Assembly (NCBI RefSeq): GCF_014642735.1 | Contig: NZ_BMIV01000003.1 | Span: 179,846-243,845 of the forward strand | Length of the DNA stretch: 64,000 bases | From: Paracoccus acridae | GTDB taxonomy: Bacteria > Pseudomonadota > Alphaproteobacteria > Rhodobacterales > Rhodobacteraceae | Reading direction: 5' to 3' | Shown here: positions 53,642 to 63,522 of the stretch, one piece after another | Layout of the letters: each line of letters begins with the position of its first letter | Position numbering within the stretch: the first letter of the stretch is position 1 | Notes under the pieces: model-generated | What the model was told of the DNA's origin: nothing | Seen by the model: the letters and a program-made list of their open reading frames with translations, nothing else | Database searches by the model: none | Translations under genes and position numbers: made by a program

Positions 53642-55555
53642 TCAGCCTTGCGACAGGATCGCCTCGACCACGCGATCGGCGGCTTCCTCGGCCGTCAGGG
53701 CGACGGTATTGACCACCAGTTCGGCCTGTTCGGGCGCTTCGTAGGGGCTGTCGATGCCGGTGAAGTTCTTCAGCTGTCCCGACCGCGCCTTCTTGTAAAG
53801 GCCCTTCACGTCGCGCGCCTCGGCCACTTCCAGGGGGGTATCGACATAAACCTCGATGAACTCGCCGGCGGCCATCATGTCCCGGACCATCCGCCGTTCC
53901 GCCCGGAAGGGCGAGATGAAGGCGGTCAGCACGATCAGGCCCGCATCGGTCATCAGCTTCGCGACCTCGCCCACGCGGCGGACGTTTTCCACGCGGTCGG
54001 CATCGGTGAAGCCCAGGTCGCGGTTCAGCCCGTGGCGGACGTTGTCGCCGTCCAGCAGGAAGGTGTGCTTGCCCATCGCGTGCAGCTTGCGTTCGACGAT
54101 GTTGGCGATCGTCGATTTTCCCGACCCCGACAGGCCGGTGAACCAGACAACGCGCGCGCGCTGGTTCTTCTGCGCGGCATGGGCCTCGCGGTTGATGTCG
54201 GTCGATTGCCAGTGGATGTTCTGCGACCGGCGCAGCGCGAAATGCAGCATCCCGGCGGCGATGGTGGCGTTCGTCATCCGGTCGATCAGGATGAAGCCGC
54301 CCAGGTCGGGGTTGTCCGCATAGGATTCGAACGGCACGGGCCGGTCGGTCGAGATGTTGACCACGCCGATGGCATTCAGGCCCAGCGTCTTGCTGGCCAG
54401 ATGTTCCATCGTGTTGACGTTCACCTCGTATTTCGGCTCGGTGATGGTTGCGCTGACGGTCTGGGTGCCGATTTTCAGCAGATAGGGCCGGCCGGGCAGC
54501 ATCTCGGCCTCTGACATCCAGACCAGGGTGGCCTCGAACTGGTCGGCGACCTCGCAAGGCGCGTCGGCGCGCACGATCACGTCGCCGCGCGAACAGTCGA
54601 TCTCGTCCGCGAAGGTCAGGGTGACGGACTGGCCGGCGACCGCCTGGGGCAGGTCGCCGTCAAAGGTCACGATGGATTTCACGGTCGTGGTCTTGCCCGA
54701 GGGCAGCACCCGGATCGGATCGCCGGGATGGACGGCGCCCGCGCTGATCTGGCCCGCGAAGCCGCGGAAATCCAGGTGCGGGCGGTTCACCCATTGCACC
54801 GCCATGCGGAAGGGCGCGTCCTGCATCCGCGTGTCGCTGACCGGCGCTTCTTCCAGATGGCCCAGCAGGGTCGGACCCTGGTACCAGGGCATCTCGGGGC
54901 TTTTCGTGACGATGTTGTCGCCCTTCAGCCCGGAAATCGGGATGGGCAGGAAGCTGTCCATGCCGATCTGCTTGGCGAAATGCGAATAGTCGCTGACGAT
55001 CTCGTAGAACCGCTCGGCCGAGTAATCGACCAAATCCATCTTGTTGACGGCCAGCACCACGTTGCGGATGCCCAGCAGGTTCACCAGATAGCTGTGCCGC
55101 CGCGTCTGCGTCAGCACGCCCTGGCGCGCGTCGATCAGGATCACGGCCAGATCGGCGGTCGATGCGCCGGTGACCATGTTGCGCGTGTATTGTTCATGGC
55201 CCGGCGTGTCGGCCACGATGAACTTGCGCTTGTCGGTCGCGAAGAAGCGATAGGCCACGTCGATGGTGATGCCCTGTTCGCGTTCGGCGGCCAGGCCATC
55301 GACCAGCAGGGCAAAGTCGATTTCCCCGCCTTGGGTGCCCGACACCTTGCTGTCGGCTTCCAGGGATGCAAGCTGATCCTCGAAGATCATCTTGCTGTCA
55401 TATAGCAGCCGGCCGATCAGCGTCGATTTGCCGTCATCGACCGACCCGCAGGTGATGAAGCGCAGCATGGTCTTGTGCTGGTGGCGCAGCAGATAGGCGT
55501 CGATATCCTCGGCGATCAGGGCATCCGTGACGTAAACGGGATCTTGGGCGGTCAT
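53642..55555 (-). CDS. cysNC: Bifunctional sulfate adenylyltransferase subunit 1/adenylylsulfate kinase CysNC
   Basis: The 637-residue fusion has an N-terminal GTPase of the EF-Tu type ([46 protein letters not shown]), beta-barrel domains, and a C-terminal APS kinase from about residue 460 ([33 protein letters not shown]). With CysD it makes APS from sulfate and ATP, driven by GTP, and the kinase part converts APS to PAPS. It begins one base after the cysD stop. The fused form is common in alphaproteobacteria. Confidence 0.95.
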   Translation of the reverse strand: MTAQDPVYVTDALIAEDIDAYLLRHQHKTMLRFITCGSVDDGKSTLIGRLLYDSKMIFEDQLASLEADSKVSGTQGGEIDFALLVDGLAAEREQGITIDVAYRFFATDKRKFIVADTPGHEQYTRNMVTGASTADLAVILIDARQGVLTQTRRHSYLVNLLGIRNVVLAVNKMDLVDYSAERFYEIVSDYSHFAKQIGMDSFLPIPISGLKGDNIVTKSPEMPWYQGPTLLGHLEEAPVSDTRMQDAPFRMAVQWVNRPHLDFRGFAGQISAGAVHPGDPIRVLPSGKTTTVKSIVTFDGDLPQAVAGQSVTLTFADEIDCSRGDVIVRADAPCEVADQFEATLVWMSEAEMLPGRPYLLKIGTQTVSATITEPKYEVNVNTMEHLASKTLGLNAIGVVNISTDRPVPFESYADNPDLGGFILIDRMTNATIAAGMLHFALRRSQNIHWQSTDINREAHAAQKNQRARVVWFTGLSGSGKSTIANIVERKLHAMGKHTFLLDGDNVRHGLNRDLGFTDADRVENVRRVGEVAKLMTDAGLIVLTAFISPFRAERRMVRDMMAAGEFIEVYVDTPLEVAEARDVKGLYKKARSGQLKNFTGIDSPYEAPEQAELVVNTVALTAEEAADRVVEAILSQG

Positions 55556-55556
55556 C

Positions 55557-56492
55557 TCAGAAATACCCTTCCTGCTTCTTCTTCTCCATGGAGGCGGCCT
55601 GGTCCTTGTCGATGGCGCGGCCCTGGCGTTCCGACGTGGTGGTCAGCAGCATCTCCTGGATCACCTCGGGCAGGGTGCGGGCGTTGGATTCCACGGCGCC
55701 GGTCAGGGGATAGCAGCCCAGCGTGCGGAAGCGGACCGACCGCATCTGCGGCTGTTCGCCGTCGCGCAAGGGGAAGCGGTGGTCGTCCACCATCAGCAGC
55801 AGGCCGTCGCGTTCCACCACCGGGCGCGGCTCGCTGAAATAGAGCGGCACGATCTCGATGTTTTCCAGGTGGATATACTGCCAGATGTCCAGCTCGGTCC
55901 AGTTCGACAAGGGGAAGACCCGGATCGATTCGTCCTTGGCCTTGCGGGTGTTATACAGCTTCCACAGTTCCGGCCGCTGGTTCTTCGGATCCCAGCGGTG
56001 GTTGGCGGACCGGAAGGAAAAGATGCGTTCCTTGGCGCGGGACTTTTCCTCGTCGCGGCGGGCGCCGCCGAAGGCCACGTCGAAATTGTACTGGGTCAGC
56101 GCCTGCTTCAGCCCCTCGGTCTTCCACATGTCGGTGTGCAGGGGACCGTGGTCGAAGGGGTTGATGCCCTGGGCCTTCGCCTCGGGGTTCTGGTGGACGA
56201 TCAGGTCCATGCCCGCGTCCTTGGCGGCCCGGTCGCGCAATTCGTACATCGCCCGGAACTTCCAAGTCGTGTCCACATGCAGCAGCGGGAAGGGTGGTGG
56301 GGCAGGATAGAAGGCCTTGCGGGCCAGATGCAGCATGCAGGCCGAATCCTTGCCCACCGAATACAGCATCACCGGGTTTTCGGCATTGGCCACGACCTCT
56401 CGCAGGATGTGGATGCTTTCGGCTTCCAGCCGCTGCAAATGCGTCAGGGTCGCCGGAGTGATCGTGGTTTCGGCAAGGCTGTTCATGGGCAT
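55557..56492 (-). CDS. cysD: Sulfate adenylyltransferase subunit 2 CysD
   Basis: The 311-residue protein has the PP-loop [16 protein letters not shown] and the CysD signatures [39 protein letters not shown] and the C-terminal KKKQEGYF. It adenylates sulfate in the heterodimer with CysN. Two ATGs two codons apart (56492 and 56486) can start it. It is first in the cysD-cysNC operon; the inverted repeat at 56576-56597 lies upstream. Confidence 0.95.
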   Translation of the reverse strand: MPMNSLAETTITPATLTHLQRLEAESIHILREVVANAENPVMLYSVGKDSACMLHLARKAFYPAPPPFPLLHVDTTWKFRAMYELRDRAAKDAGMDLIVHQNPEAKAQGINPFDHGPLHTDMWKTEGLKQALTQYNFDVAFGGARRDEEKSRAKERIFSFRSANHRWDPKNQRPELWKLYNTRKAKDESIRVFPLSNWTELDIWQYIHLENIEIVPLYFSEPRPVVERDGLLLMVDDHRFPLRDGEQPQMRSVRFRTLGCYPLTGAVESNARTLPEVIQEMLLTTTSERQGRAIDKDQAASMEKKKQEGYF

Positions 56493-56575
56493 CGACTCTC
56501 GTTTCGTGATGCGGGCATTGTCGCTTGGGACGGCACGCTATCCGTCAGCAATGGACAAGTTGCAAGTTTGGAATA

Positions 56576-56597
56576 CGGGAAAAACCCAAGTTTCCCG
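56576..56597. promoter_or_regulatory. Inverted repeat between hsp70-like gene and cysD
   Basis: CGGGAAA (56576-56582) and TTTCCCG (56591-56597) form a 7-bp inverted repeat with an 8-base spacer. It may be the terminator of the hsp70-like gene that ends at 56621, or an operator for cysD. The sequence alone does not decide. Confidence 0.35.
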
Positions 56598-56620
56598 AGG
56601 TTCCGGTCTTGGCTGGAACA

Positions 56621-57850
56621 CTATTCCGCCGCGGTCGCCAAAGCCAGACCATCGACCACGGCGGTGAATGCCTCGGAACGGTGCAGACATGCCCCGGGCA
56701 TCATCCGCGCTGCCAGATTCGTGACCAGGTTCATCAGGCTCGACCCGCCCACCAGGACGATGTCGCCGATATCGCCGGCAGCAACACCCGCCCGCGCCAG
56801 CGTTTCCGCGACGGCCTGTTCCAGATCCGCGCGATGGTCCTGCAAGGCCCGGTCAAGCGAAGCCTGGCTGATCGGCGCGGCCAGGCGCGGCTGGACGAAG
56901 CCCATGCCGATCCGGGTGTCTTCGCCCCGATTGGCGGCGATCTTGCCGCGTTCGACGGCGAATGCCAGATCGTGGCCCAACTCGTCCGTCAGGACCGTGA
57001 CCAGCCTTTCCAGCCGTTCCGGTTCCACTGCAAGCCGCGCCATCTGGACGGCCAGCCTGCGGTTTTCGGGCGTATAGACAAAGGGGATATGCGCCCAGGC
57101 CGCCAGATCGGCATAGATCGCGTTGGGCACGGGCAGAAGGCCCGGCCCCATCTCGCGGCGCAACTGGGTTCCGTGGCCCAGAAGCGGCATGGCATGGGTC
57201 AGCGAGACCGCCCCGTCGAAATCCGTCCCGCCCAGGCGGATGCCGTGGCTGCCGAGGATCCGCACCCCGCCCCCTTCGGTCCGATAGACCGAGAAATCCG
57301 AGGTGCCGCCGCCGATGTCCACGATCAGCCCGGTCCGGCCCGTGGCGCCCATGCCATGACAGGCCAGGGCCGCGGCCTCGGGTTCGGGCATGAAGCGAAT
57401 GTGATCAAAGCCTGCCGCGTGGTAACAATCGCGAAGATCGGCCTCGGCCTGGGCGTCGCGGGCCGGATCGGCATGGAAACGCACCGGGCGGCCCGACAGG
57501 ACGCGGGTCTGCGGCTGGCCGGTCGCGGCCTCGGCCCGCTGGCGCAGTTCAATCAGAAAGGCCGTGATCACATCCGCAAGCGTCCGGCGGCGTCCGGCGA
57601 TCAGTCGCGATTCCCCCAGCAGGGACGTGCCCAGCACGCTTTTCAGCGCACGCATGTAGCGTCCGTCCTGCCCGTCGGTCAGCGCCCGATGCGCGGCATC
57701 GCCGATCCGCATCGCGCCGCCGCCCGCCGGAAAGAAGACCGCGGTGGGCAGCGTGTCCGATCCCGTCTCGACCGGCAGGCGGCGCACCGTCCCGCGGTCC
57801 AGGATCGCCACAGCCGTGTTCGAGGTTCCGAAGTCGATGGCAAGGGTCAT
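56621..57850 (-). CDS. Hsp70-like ATPase (YegD type)
   Basis: The 409-residue protein has the actin-fold ATPase motifs of Hsp70: LAIDFGTSNTAVAIL (phosphate 1), TGLIVDIGGGTSDFSVYR (phosphate 2) and DIVLVGGSSLMNLV (adenosine). FMPEPEAAALACH lies in the middle. The peptide-binding domain of DnaK is absent, as in E. coli YegD. The role is probably a specialised chaperone ATPase. The ATG at 57850 is set by homology; a very long in-frame extension upstream overlaps the AI-2E-type gene on the other strand and is not real. Confidence 0.88.
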   Translation of the reverse strand: MTLAIDFGTSNTAVAILDRGTVRRLPVETGSDTLPTAVFFPAGGGAMRIGDAAHRALTDGQDGRYMRALKSVLGTSLLGESRLIAGRRRTLADVITAFLIELRQRAEAATGQPQTRVLSGRPVRFHADPARDAQAEADLRDCYHAAGFDHIRFMPEPEAAALACHGMGATGRTGLIVDIGGGTSDFSVYRTEGGGVRILGSHGIRLGGTDFDGAVSLTHAMPLLGHGTQLRREMGPGLLPVPNAIYADLAAWAHIPFVYTPENRRLAVQMARLAVEPERLERLVTVLTDELGHDLAFAVERGKIAANRGEDTRIGMGFVQPRLAAPISQASLDRALQDHRADLEQAVAETLARAGVAAGDIGDIVLVGGSSLMNLVTNLAARMMPGACLHRSEAFTAVVDGLALATAAE

Positions 57851-58015
57851 GGCCAGCCTTGGTTGAAAGGGCCTTGATTGAAAGGGCAGGGGGCTATCGC
57901 AAACGGCCCGGCGCGGCAAGCAGGGTGCAAGTCCCGAAAGACGGGTTGACGCGGCGATCAACAATGCAACAGTCATGGGGCAAGGCGGCAATCCCCGGAA
58001 GGCAGGCGCGACGGA

Positions 58016-59149
58016 ATGATCGACCCACAGCAGGCAACGCCACGGCCCCAGGCGCCGGTGCCCGAGGATCCGGCCACGCTGCCCTTTCCGCTGATCAGCG
58101 ACATATCGGCCGCCCGCTGGCTTCTGGTCTTCATCATCGCGGCCGCGGCCTATTTCTTCCACGGCTTCCTGGTGCCGGTGCTGGCCGCCACTATTATCAC
58201 CTTTGCAAGCTGGCCCCTGTCGCGCAGCGTCCAGCGGGGTCTGGGGATCGACCGGACCACCACGGCTGCGCTGTTCGTGCTGGTGATCGTGCTGTTTCTG
58301 GTCGTGCCGATCACGATGGCGCTGCTTTACGCGTTCCGCGAATTGCAGCAGTGGATCTATTGGGTGTTCGAGGTCAATGCCAATGGCGCGCCCGCGCCGC
58401 TGTGGATGGTGGACCTGCCGCGAATCGGCGACTGGATCGACGAACAATGGGCGCGTCATATCGGCCGGCCCGGCGCCATCGCCGAACTGGTGCAGCTGAC
58501 CAGCGGCGAAACCATCGCCTCGATCTATCGCAGCATCCTGGCCGCCGGGAACGTGGCCTTCCACCTGGCGCTGAACCTGCTGTTCATGCTGATCGCGCTG
58601 TTCATCTTCTATCGCGACGGCGACAAGATCGCGGGCCAGATCGACGTCATCGGCGCGCGCATCCTGCCCCGCCGCTGGGAACGGCTGTCGCGCGTGGTGC
58701 CGCTGACGATCAGCGCCACGGTGACCGGCATGACCCTGATCGCCATGGGCGAGGGGGTGGTCCTGGGCATCGCCTACTGGATCGCGGGCGTGCCGTCCCC
58801 GGTCACGCTGGGGGTCATCACGGGGTTCATGGCGCTGATCCCCGGCGGGGCGCCGCTGTCCTTCACGCTGGTGTCGATCTATCTGGTGGCCAGCGGATCG
58901 CCCCTGGCGGGGGTGCTGCTGTTCGTCTGGGGTTCGGTCGAACTGTTCATCGTGGACAAGACCATCCGTCCCGTGCTGGTGGGCGGGCCGGTCAAGATGC
59001 CGTTCCTGCCGACGTTCTTCGGGCTGGTGGGGGGCGTCAAGACCATGGGCATCGTCGGCCTGTTCGTGGGTCCCGTGCTGATGGCCCTGCTGGTCGCGAT
59101 CTGGCGCGAATGGCTGCGCGAAATCAGGGACCATCCGCAAGGGTCTTGA
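58016..59149 (+). CDS. AI-2E-family (PerM/YdiK) membrane transporter
   Basis: The 377-residue protein has about seven to eight membrane helices and the family motifs PVLAATIITFASWPLSRSVQ, FYRDGDKI and GFMALIPGGAPLSFTLVSI. The C-terminal part (MGIVGLFVGPVLMALLVAIW) is also typical. Members export autoinducer-2 or other small molecules, or act as sodium/proton antiporters. It stands upstream of nhaA on the same strand with 115 bp between. Confidence 0.88.
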   Translation: MIDPQQATPRPQAPVPEDPATLPFPLISDISAARWLLVFIIAAAAYFFHGFLVPVLAATIITFASWPLSRSVQRGLGIDRTTTAALFVLVIVLFLVVPITMALLYAFRELQQWIYWVFEVNANGAPAPLWMVDLPRIGDWIDEQWARHIGRPGAIAELVQLTSGETIASIYRSILAAGNVAFHLALNLLFMLIALFIFYRDGDKIAGQIDVIGARILPRRWERLSRVVPLTISATVTGMTLIAMGEGVVLGIAYWIAGVPSPVTLGVITGFMALIPGGAPLSFTLVSIYLVASGSPLAGVLLFVWGSVELFIVDKTIRPVLVGGPVKMPFLPTFFGLVGGVKTMGIVGLFVGPVLMALLVAIWREWLREIRDHPQGS

Positions 59150-59166
59150 TCACCGGCTTTCGGTGA
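59150..59166 (+). terminator. Weak hairpin after AI-2E-type gene
   Basis: TCACCG (59150-59155) pairs with CGGTGA (59161-59166) directly after the stop codon. The stem is only 6 bp, and the tract that follows (ATATTAT) is AT-rich. It may be a weak terminator. Confidence 0.3.
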
Positions 59167-59264
59167 ATATTATCCGGGTCCATCATGGCGTGTGCTGCGT
59201 GCGCCCAGGGACGTCCCCTGAATACGGAGACTGGTGTAACCGTTTCTGACAAAGGGGGCTGTGC

Positions 59265-60452
59265 ATGGCAGGCCGCATTCAAAACACGATCCGCAAGTTT
59301 CTGGACAATGGCACGGCCGGGGGGCTGCTGCTGATCGCGGCGGCGGTGCTGGCGCTTATCGTCGCCAATTCGCCCCTGGCCGATGCCTATTTCAGCGCGC
59401 TGCACGCCTATGTCGGGCCGCTGTCGGTCGCGCATTGGATCAACGATGCGCTGATGGCGCTGTTCTTCCTGATGGTGGGGCTGGAAATCAAGCGAGAGAT
59501 GGTGGACGGCCACCTGTCGTCCTGGCCCCGGCGGATCCTGCCCGGGGTCGCGGCGGCGGCGGGGATGGCGGTCCCTGCGCTTGTCTATCTGTTCTTCACG
59601 GCGGGCACCGGGGCCACGCATGGCTGGGCGATCCCGTCGGCCACCGACATCGCCTTCGCGCTGGGGGCGATCTCGCTTCTGGGGTCGCGGGTTCCGACCT
59701 CGCTCAAGGTGTTCCTGGCGGCGCTTGCGATCATCGACGACCTGGGCGCGGTGGTGATCATCGGGCTGTTCTATACCACCGGCCTGTCGCCTGCCGATCT
59801 GGCGATCGCGGCGCTGATCGTGCTGGCCCTGGTGGGGCTGAACCAGTCCGGCGTGATGCGGCTGTGGCCCTATCTGCTGCTGGGGGCGATGCTGTGGTTC
59901 TTCGTCTGGCGGTCGGGCATTCATGCCACCATCGCGGGCGTGCTGCTGGCCCTGACGATCCCGCTGAAGCGCACCCCCGCCACGCCCGAGGCGCTGCCTT
60001 CGGAAAGCCCGCTGCACAGGATGGAACAGGCGCTGATGGTGCCCGTGTCCTTTGTCATCATCCCGATCTTCGGCTTTGCCAATGCGGGCGTCAGCTTTGC
60101 GGGCGTGGGCGCCGATGCGCTGCTGGCGCCCGTGACGATGGGCGTGGCCGCCGGCCTTGCGCTGGGCAAGGTGGTGGGCATCTTCGGCGCGGTGGCGATC
60201 CTGGTGCGTCTGGACTGGGCCAACCTGCCCGCCGGGGCAAGCTGGTTGCAGATGCTGGGCACGTCGCTGCTGTGCGGGATCGGCTTCACCATGAGCCTGT
60301 TCATCTCGCTTCTGGCCTTCTCGGAACCGTTGCTGCAGGACGAAGCCAAGATCGGCATCCTGGCAGGGTCGCTGATCTCGGGCATCCTGGGCTATACGGT
60401 GCTGCGCCTCGCCAAGCGGGAAGCGCCCCGCCGGATGCAGGCTGTCCGCTAA
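59265..60452 (+). CDS. nhaA: Na+/H+ antiporter NhaA
   Basis: The 395-residue protein has the NhaA features [38 protein letters not shown] and the ion-binding Asp pair in [18 protein letters not shown]. It exchanges sodium for protons across the inner membrane, important in alkaline or salty conditions. Complete length for the family. Its stop overlaps that of the convergent SLC13-type gene by 4 bp. Confidence 0.95.
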   Translation: MAGRIQNTIRKFLDNGTAGGLLLIAAAVLALIVANSPLADAYFSALHAYVGPLSVAHWINDALMALFFLMVGLEIKREMVDGHLSSWPRRILPGVAAAAGMAVPALVYLFFTAGTGATHGWAIPSATDIAFALGAISLLGSRVPTSLKVFLAALAIIDDLGAVVIIGLFYTTGLSPADLAIAALIVLALVGLNQSGVMRLWPYLLLGAMLWFFVWRSGIHATIAGVLLALTIPLKRTPATPEALPSESPLHRMEQALMVPVSFVIIPIFGFANAGVSFAGVGADALLAPVTMGVAAGLALGKVVGIFGAVAILVRLDWANLPAGASWLQMLGTSLLCGIGFTMSLFISLLAFSEPLLQDEAKIGILAGSLISGILGYTVLRLAKREAPRRMQAVR

Positions 60453-62224
60453 ACAGGCCAGACCGTCAGGATCAGCGGCACCCCGGTCAGCACGACCAGG
60501 ACCGACAAGGGCAGGCCAAGTCGGGGATAGTCGCTGAAACGGTATCCCCCCGGACCCATCACCAGCGTGTTGCACTGGTGCCCGATGGGCGTCAGGAAGT
60601 CGCAGCCCGCGCCGACCGCCACGGCCATCAGGAACGCTTCCGGGGCATATCCCAAGGTGCCCGCGAAGGTCACAGCGATGGGCGCCATCACCAGCACGGT
60701 CGCGGCATTGTTCAGGAAGGGCGTCACCGCCATGGCCGCCACCATGATCAGCGCGACCGCCCCCCAGACCGGCAGGCCGGTCGCCACGTCCGACAGCCAG
60801 GCACCGATCAGGTCGGTGCCGCCGGTCGTCTGCAAGGCGCTGCTGACGGGGATCAGCGCCCCCAGCATGATCAGCAGCGGCCATTCCACCGCATCATAGG
60901 CGCCTTCGGGGCTGATCGCGCCCGACAGGATCATCAGCACCGCCGCGCCGAAGAAGGCGATGGCGACGGGCAGGATCCCCGTGGCGGTCAGCCCCATCGC
61001 CGCCCCCAGGATCAGGATCGGCATCAGTTCCTTGCGCACGCTGCCGATGCGCAGGCTGCGTTCCGCCAGGGGCAGCAGGCCCAGGCTGCGGATGCGTTCG
61101 GGCAGCAGTTCGACCGGCCCCTGCAACAGCAGCACGTCGCCCGCCTGAAGACGGGTCTTGGACAGGCGTTCGGTCATGCGGTGGCCCGACCGCGACACGG
61201 CCAGCAGGCTGATCCCCTGTTCGTCGAACAGCCGGATGCTGCCCACGCTTTTGCCGACCAGGCTGGAGGTCACGGCCGTCACCGCCTCGATCACGCCGAT
61301 CTTGCCGGCGGGCAGTTCCAGCCGGGACGCCGTGTCGTGCCGGGTCATGGCCAGCCCGCCCTGGGCCACCGCGCGTTCCAGCCCGTCGGGTTCGCCCCGC
61401 AACAGCAGGATGTCGCCTTCCTCGATCACGGTGTCGAACAGCACGACCTTGCGCCGTTCGCCGCCCCGGATCAGGCCGGTCACGGTGATTTCGCCATCCG
61501 CCATGCCGATCAGCGCCCCGATGGTGCGGCCCGCCGCCGGGGATTTTTCCGGCACCGCGGCTTCGGTGTTATAGTCGCTGATCTTCACCGCCTCGCCCAG
61601 GGATGCGGTCGCGCGGCGATCGGACGGCAGCAGCCGCCAGGCGAACATCAGAAAGGTGACCCCCACCGCCGACAGCCCCAGGCCCACGGGGGCAAAGTCG
61701 AACATGCGGAAGGGCTGGCCCGTCATTTCCTGCCTGACCCCCGACACGATGATGTTGGGCGAGGTGCCGACAAGGGTGATCAGCCCGCCCAGCAGCGATC
61801 CAAAGGACATGGGCATCAGGTAGAGCGACGGGGACTGCCCGGATTTCTTGGCCATCTTCAGCGCGGCAGGCATCATCATCGCAAGCGCCCCGATGTTCTT
61901 GACCAGCGACGACAGCAGCGTGACCGTGCCCACCAGCACCAGAAGCTGCACGCCCATCGTCGTCAGCTTGCGCACCAGCCAGCGCAGCACGGCCTCGATA
62001 AGGCCGGACCGCGACACGGCGGCGCTGACGACCAGGGCGCTGCCCACGATGATGACGATGTCGTCGGAAAAGCCCGTGAAGGCGTCGTCTGGCGACACGG
62101 TTCCCGCCAGAAGCGATGCCAGCAGCGCCAGCATCGCCACCACGTCATAGCGGAGCCTGCCCCATATGAACAACACCATCATCGCGCCCACGATGGCAAA
62201 GGCAAGCATCTGCTGTATTGTCAT
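60449..62224 (-). CDS. SLC13-family permease with two TrkA-C (RCK_C) domains
   Basis: The 591-residue protein has an N-terminal and a C-terminal block of membrane helices (ArsB/DASS fold; [12 protein letters not shown] in the first, [20 protein letters not shown] in the second). Between them lie two soluble TrkA-C domains (residues about 205-300 and 300-385; [31 protein letters not shown]). Such proteins carry sulfate, dicarboxylates or other anions with sodium; TrkA-C domains may sense a ligand. The ATG at 62224 gives a natural first helix; longer upstream frames overlap the katG remnant. Confidence 0.88.
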   Translation of the reverse strand: MTIQQMLAFAIVGAMMVLFIWGRLRYDVVAMLALLASLLAGTVSPDDAFTGFSDDIVIIVGSALVVSAAVSRSGLIEAVLRWLVRKLTTMGVQLLVLVGTVTLLSSLVKNIGALAMMMPAALKMAKKSGQSPSLYLMPMSFGSLLGGLITLVGTSPNIIVSGVRQEMTGQPFRMFDFAPVGLGLSAVGVTFLMFAWRLLPSDRRATASLGEAVKISDYNTEAAVPEKSPAAGRTIGALIGMADGEITVTGLIRGGERRKVVLFDTVIEEGDILLLRGEPDGLERAVAQGGLAMTRHDTASRLELPAGKIGVIEAVTAVTSSLVGKSVGSIRLFDEQGISLLAVSRSGHRMTERLSKTRLQAGDVLLLQGPVELLPERIRSLGLLPLAERSLRIGSVRKELMPILILGAAMGLTATGILPVAIAFFGAAVLMILSGAISPEGAYDAVEWPLLIMLGALIPVSSALQTTGGTDLIGAWLSDVATGLPVWGAVALIMVAAMAVTPFLNNAATVLVMAPIAVTFAGTLGYAPEAFLMAVAVGAGCDFLTPIGHQCNTLVMGPGGYRFSDYPRLGLPLSVLVVLTGVPLILTVWPV

Positions 62225-62349
62225 GATTGATCCCGTCCGGCGCGCCCTGGAAGGCGGCAGTTCCAGAACCGTCGCGCGGGGGAATTGGTTGCCACGAAAG
62301 GCGTGGCCTGCAGCAAGATTCTTCCTGCGGGATTTTCCGGCGGACAATG
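62225..62349. other. Upstream region of SLC13-type gene
   Basis: These bases contain no gene I can support; they lie between the SLC13-type start codon and the first recognisable katG-like residues. Promoter signals for the transporter should lie here, but none stands out. Confidence 0.4.
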
Positions 62350-62686
62350 GCCAGCTTGCGGCCCATGCGGCCCGAGGTCAGCATCCTGGCCGCAGGCCTT
62401 GCGATGCGCCGCAATCGACCTGTCCAGGGCGGCACCACGCAGGGCCAGACCGACGTGAAAAGCTTCGACTGGATGGAGCCGATGGCCGATGTCTTCTGCA
62501 CCTATCAGCACCGGAAGTTCAACGTGCCGGCCGAGGAACTGCTGGTGGGCGGCCTGCGGGCGCTTGACGAACGATTTCTTCGTCAACCTTCTGTCGATGG
62601 ACACGGTCTGGAGGGCGCAAAACGACGACCGGATGGTCTTCGACGCCGACCGCTTCGACTCGCGCCGGCAGCTTGATCCGCAGTGA
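62350..62686 (+). pseudogene. katG: katG remnant (catalase-peroxidase C-terminal pieces)
   Basis: Two frames together recall the C-terminal part of KatG. One has EVSILAAGLAMRRN, QGQTDVKSFDWMEPMADVF and YQHRKFNVPAEELLVGGLRA. After a frameshift near 62575 the other has LTNDFFVNLLSMDTVWRAQN and a short tail to the stop at 62684-62686. Compared with KatG, the stretch between AEELLV and GGLRAL, and the one between LRALD and NDFFVNLL, are shortened, and the N-terminal two thirds (haem site) are missing. KatG degrades hydrogen peroxide; this copy is dead. Confidence 0.75.
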
Positions 62687-62724
62687 TCGGGCTGGAAGGC
62701 CGGGGGTGACAGCCCGGCTTTCCG

Positions 62725-63522
62725 TCACGCCATCCGGTGCCGCCCGATGGGCAGCATCATCGGCCGTCCCGAGGTGGGGTCGGGAATGATCCGGCTGTCC
62801 AGCCCGAAGACCGCACGGACGTTTTCGGCAGTCAGCACGGCCTCCGGCGTGCCTTGCGCGTGCAGCCTGCCGCCCACCATGGCGACCAGATGATCGGCAT
62901 AGCGGGCGGCCAGGTTCAGGTCGTGCAGCACCATCACCACCGTCGTGCCGCGCCGGTGGTTCAGGTCGGTCAGTAGGTCCAGCACCTCGACCTGGTGGCT
63001 GATGTCCAGGAAGGTCGTGGGTTCGTCCAGCAGCAGCAGGTCCGTCTGCTGCGCCAGCGCCATGGCGATCCAGACCCGCTGGCGCTGCCCGCCCGACAGT
63101 TCGTCCACCGCGCGTTCGGCCAGTTCGACGGTCCTGGTCGCCTCCAGCGCGGCGGCGACGGCGGCATCGTCGGCGGGCGACCAGCGGGACAGGATGCCGT
63201 GATGGGGGTGGCGTCCCCGGCTGACCAGGTCGGCCACGGTGATGCCTTCCGGCGCGGTGGGGGATTGCGGCAGAAGGCCCATGACCTGCGCGACCCGCCG
63301 GGGCGGCATCTTGTGGATCGCCTTGCCGTCCAGAAGCACCTGTCCAGCGCGCGGGGTCAACAGCCGCGACATGGACCGCAGCAGCGTGGATTTCCCGCAG
63401 GCATTGGCGCCGACGATGGCGGTGATCCGGCCCGGCAGCACGTCCAGATCCAGCCCGTGCAGGATCGTGCGGTCGCCGTAGCCTGCGACAAGGCCGTGGA
63501 CGGAAAGGGAATGACGGCTCAC
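62725..63522 (-). CDS. Iron-siderophore ABC transporter ATP-binding protein (FecE/FepC type)
   Basis: The 265-residue ATPase has Walker A VGANACGKSTLLRSM, the Q-loop MGLLPQSPTAPEG, the signature DELSGGQRQRVWIAMALAQ, Walker B LLLLDEPTTFLDISHQ and switch His in VLHDLNLAARYAD. VADLVSRGRHPH is typical of siderophore, haem and B12 importers. The start overlaps the permease stop (ATGA at 63519-63522). Binding protein and other parts would lie beyond the window. Confidence 0.93.
   Translation of the reverse strand: MSRHSLSVHGLVAGYGDRTILHGLDLDVLPGRITAIVGANACGKSTLLRSMSRLLTPRAGQVLLDGKAIHKMPPRRVAQVMGLLPQSPTAPEGITVADLVSRGRHPHHGILSRWSPADDAAVAAALEATRTVELAERAVDELSGGQRQRVWIAMALAQQTDLLLLDEPTTFLDISHQVEVLDLLTDLNHRRGTTVVMVLHDLNLAARYADHLVAMVGGRLHAQGTPEAVLTAENVRAVFGLDSRIIPDPTSGRPMMLPIGRHRMA

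Noticed and set aside
57851..59140. Very long minus-strand frame joined to the hsp70-like gene
   Set aside because: The extra 430 residues are His/Asp/Gln/Arg-rich low-complexity sequence, the mirror of the AI-2E-type gene. The Hsp70 fold starts cleanly at 57850.
59261..62230. 989-codon plus-strand frame over nhaA and the SLC13-type gene
   Set aside because: It is a shadow in high-GC DNA; nhaA and the opposite-strand transporter have clear family motifs in the other frames.
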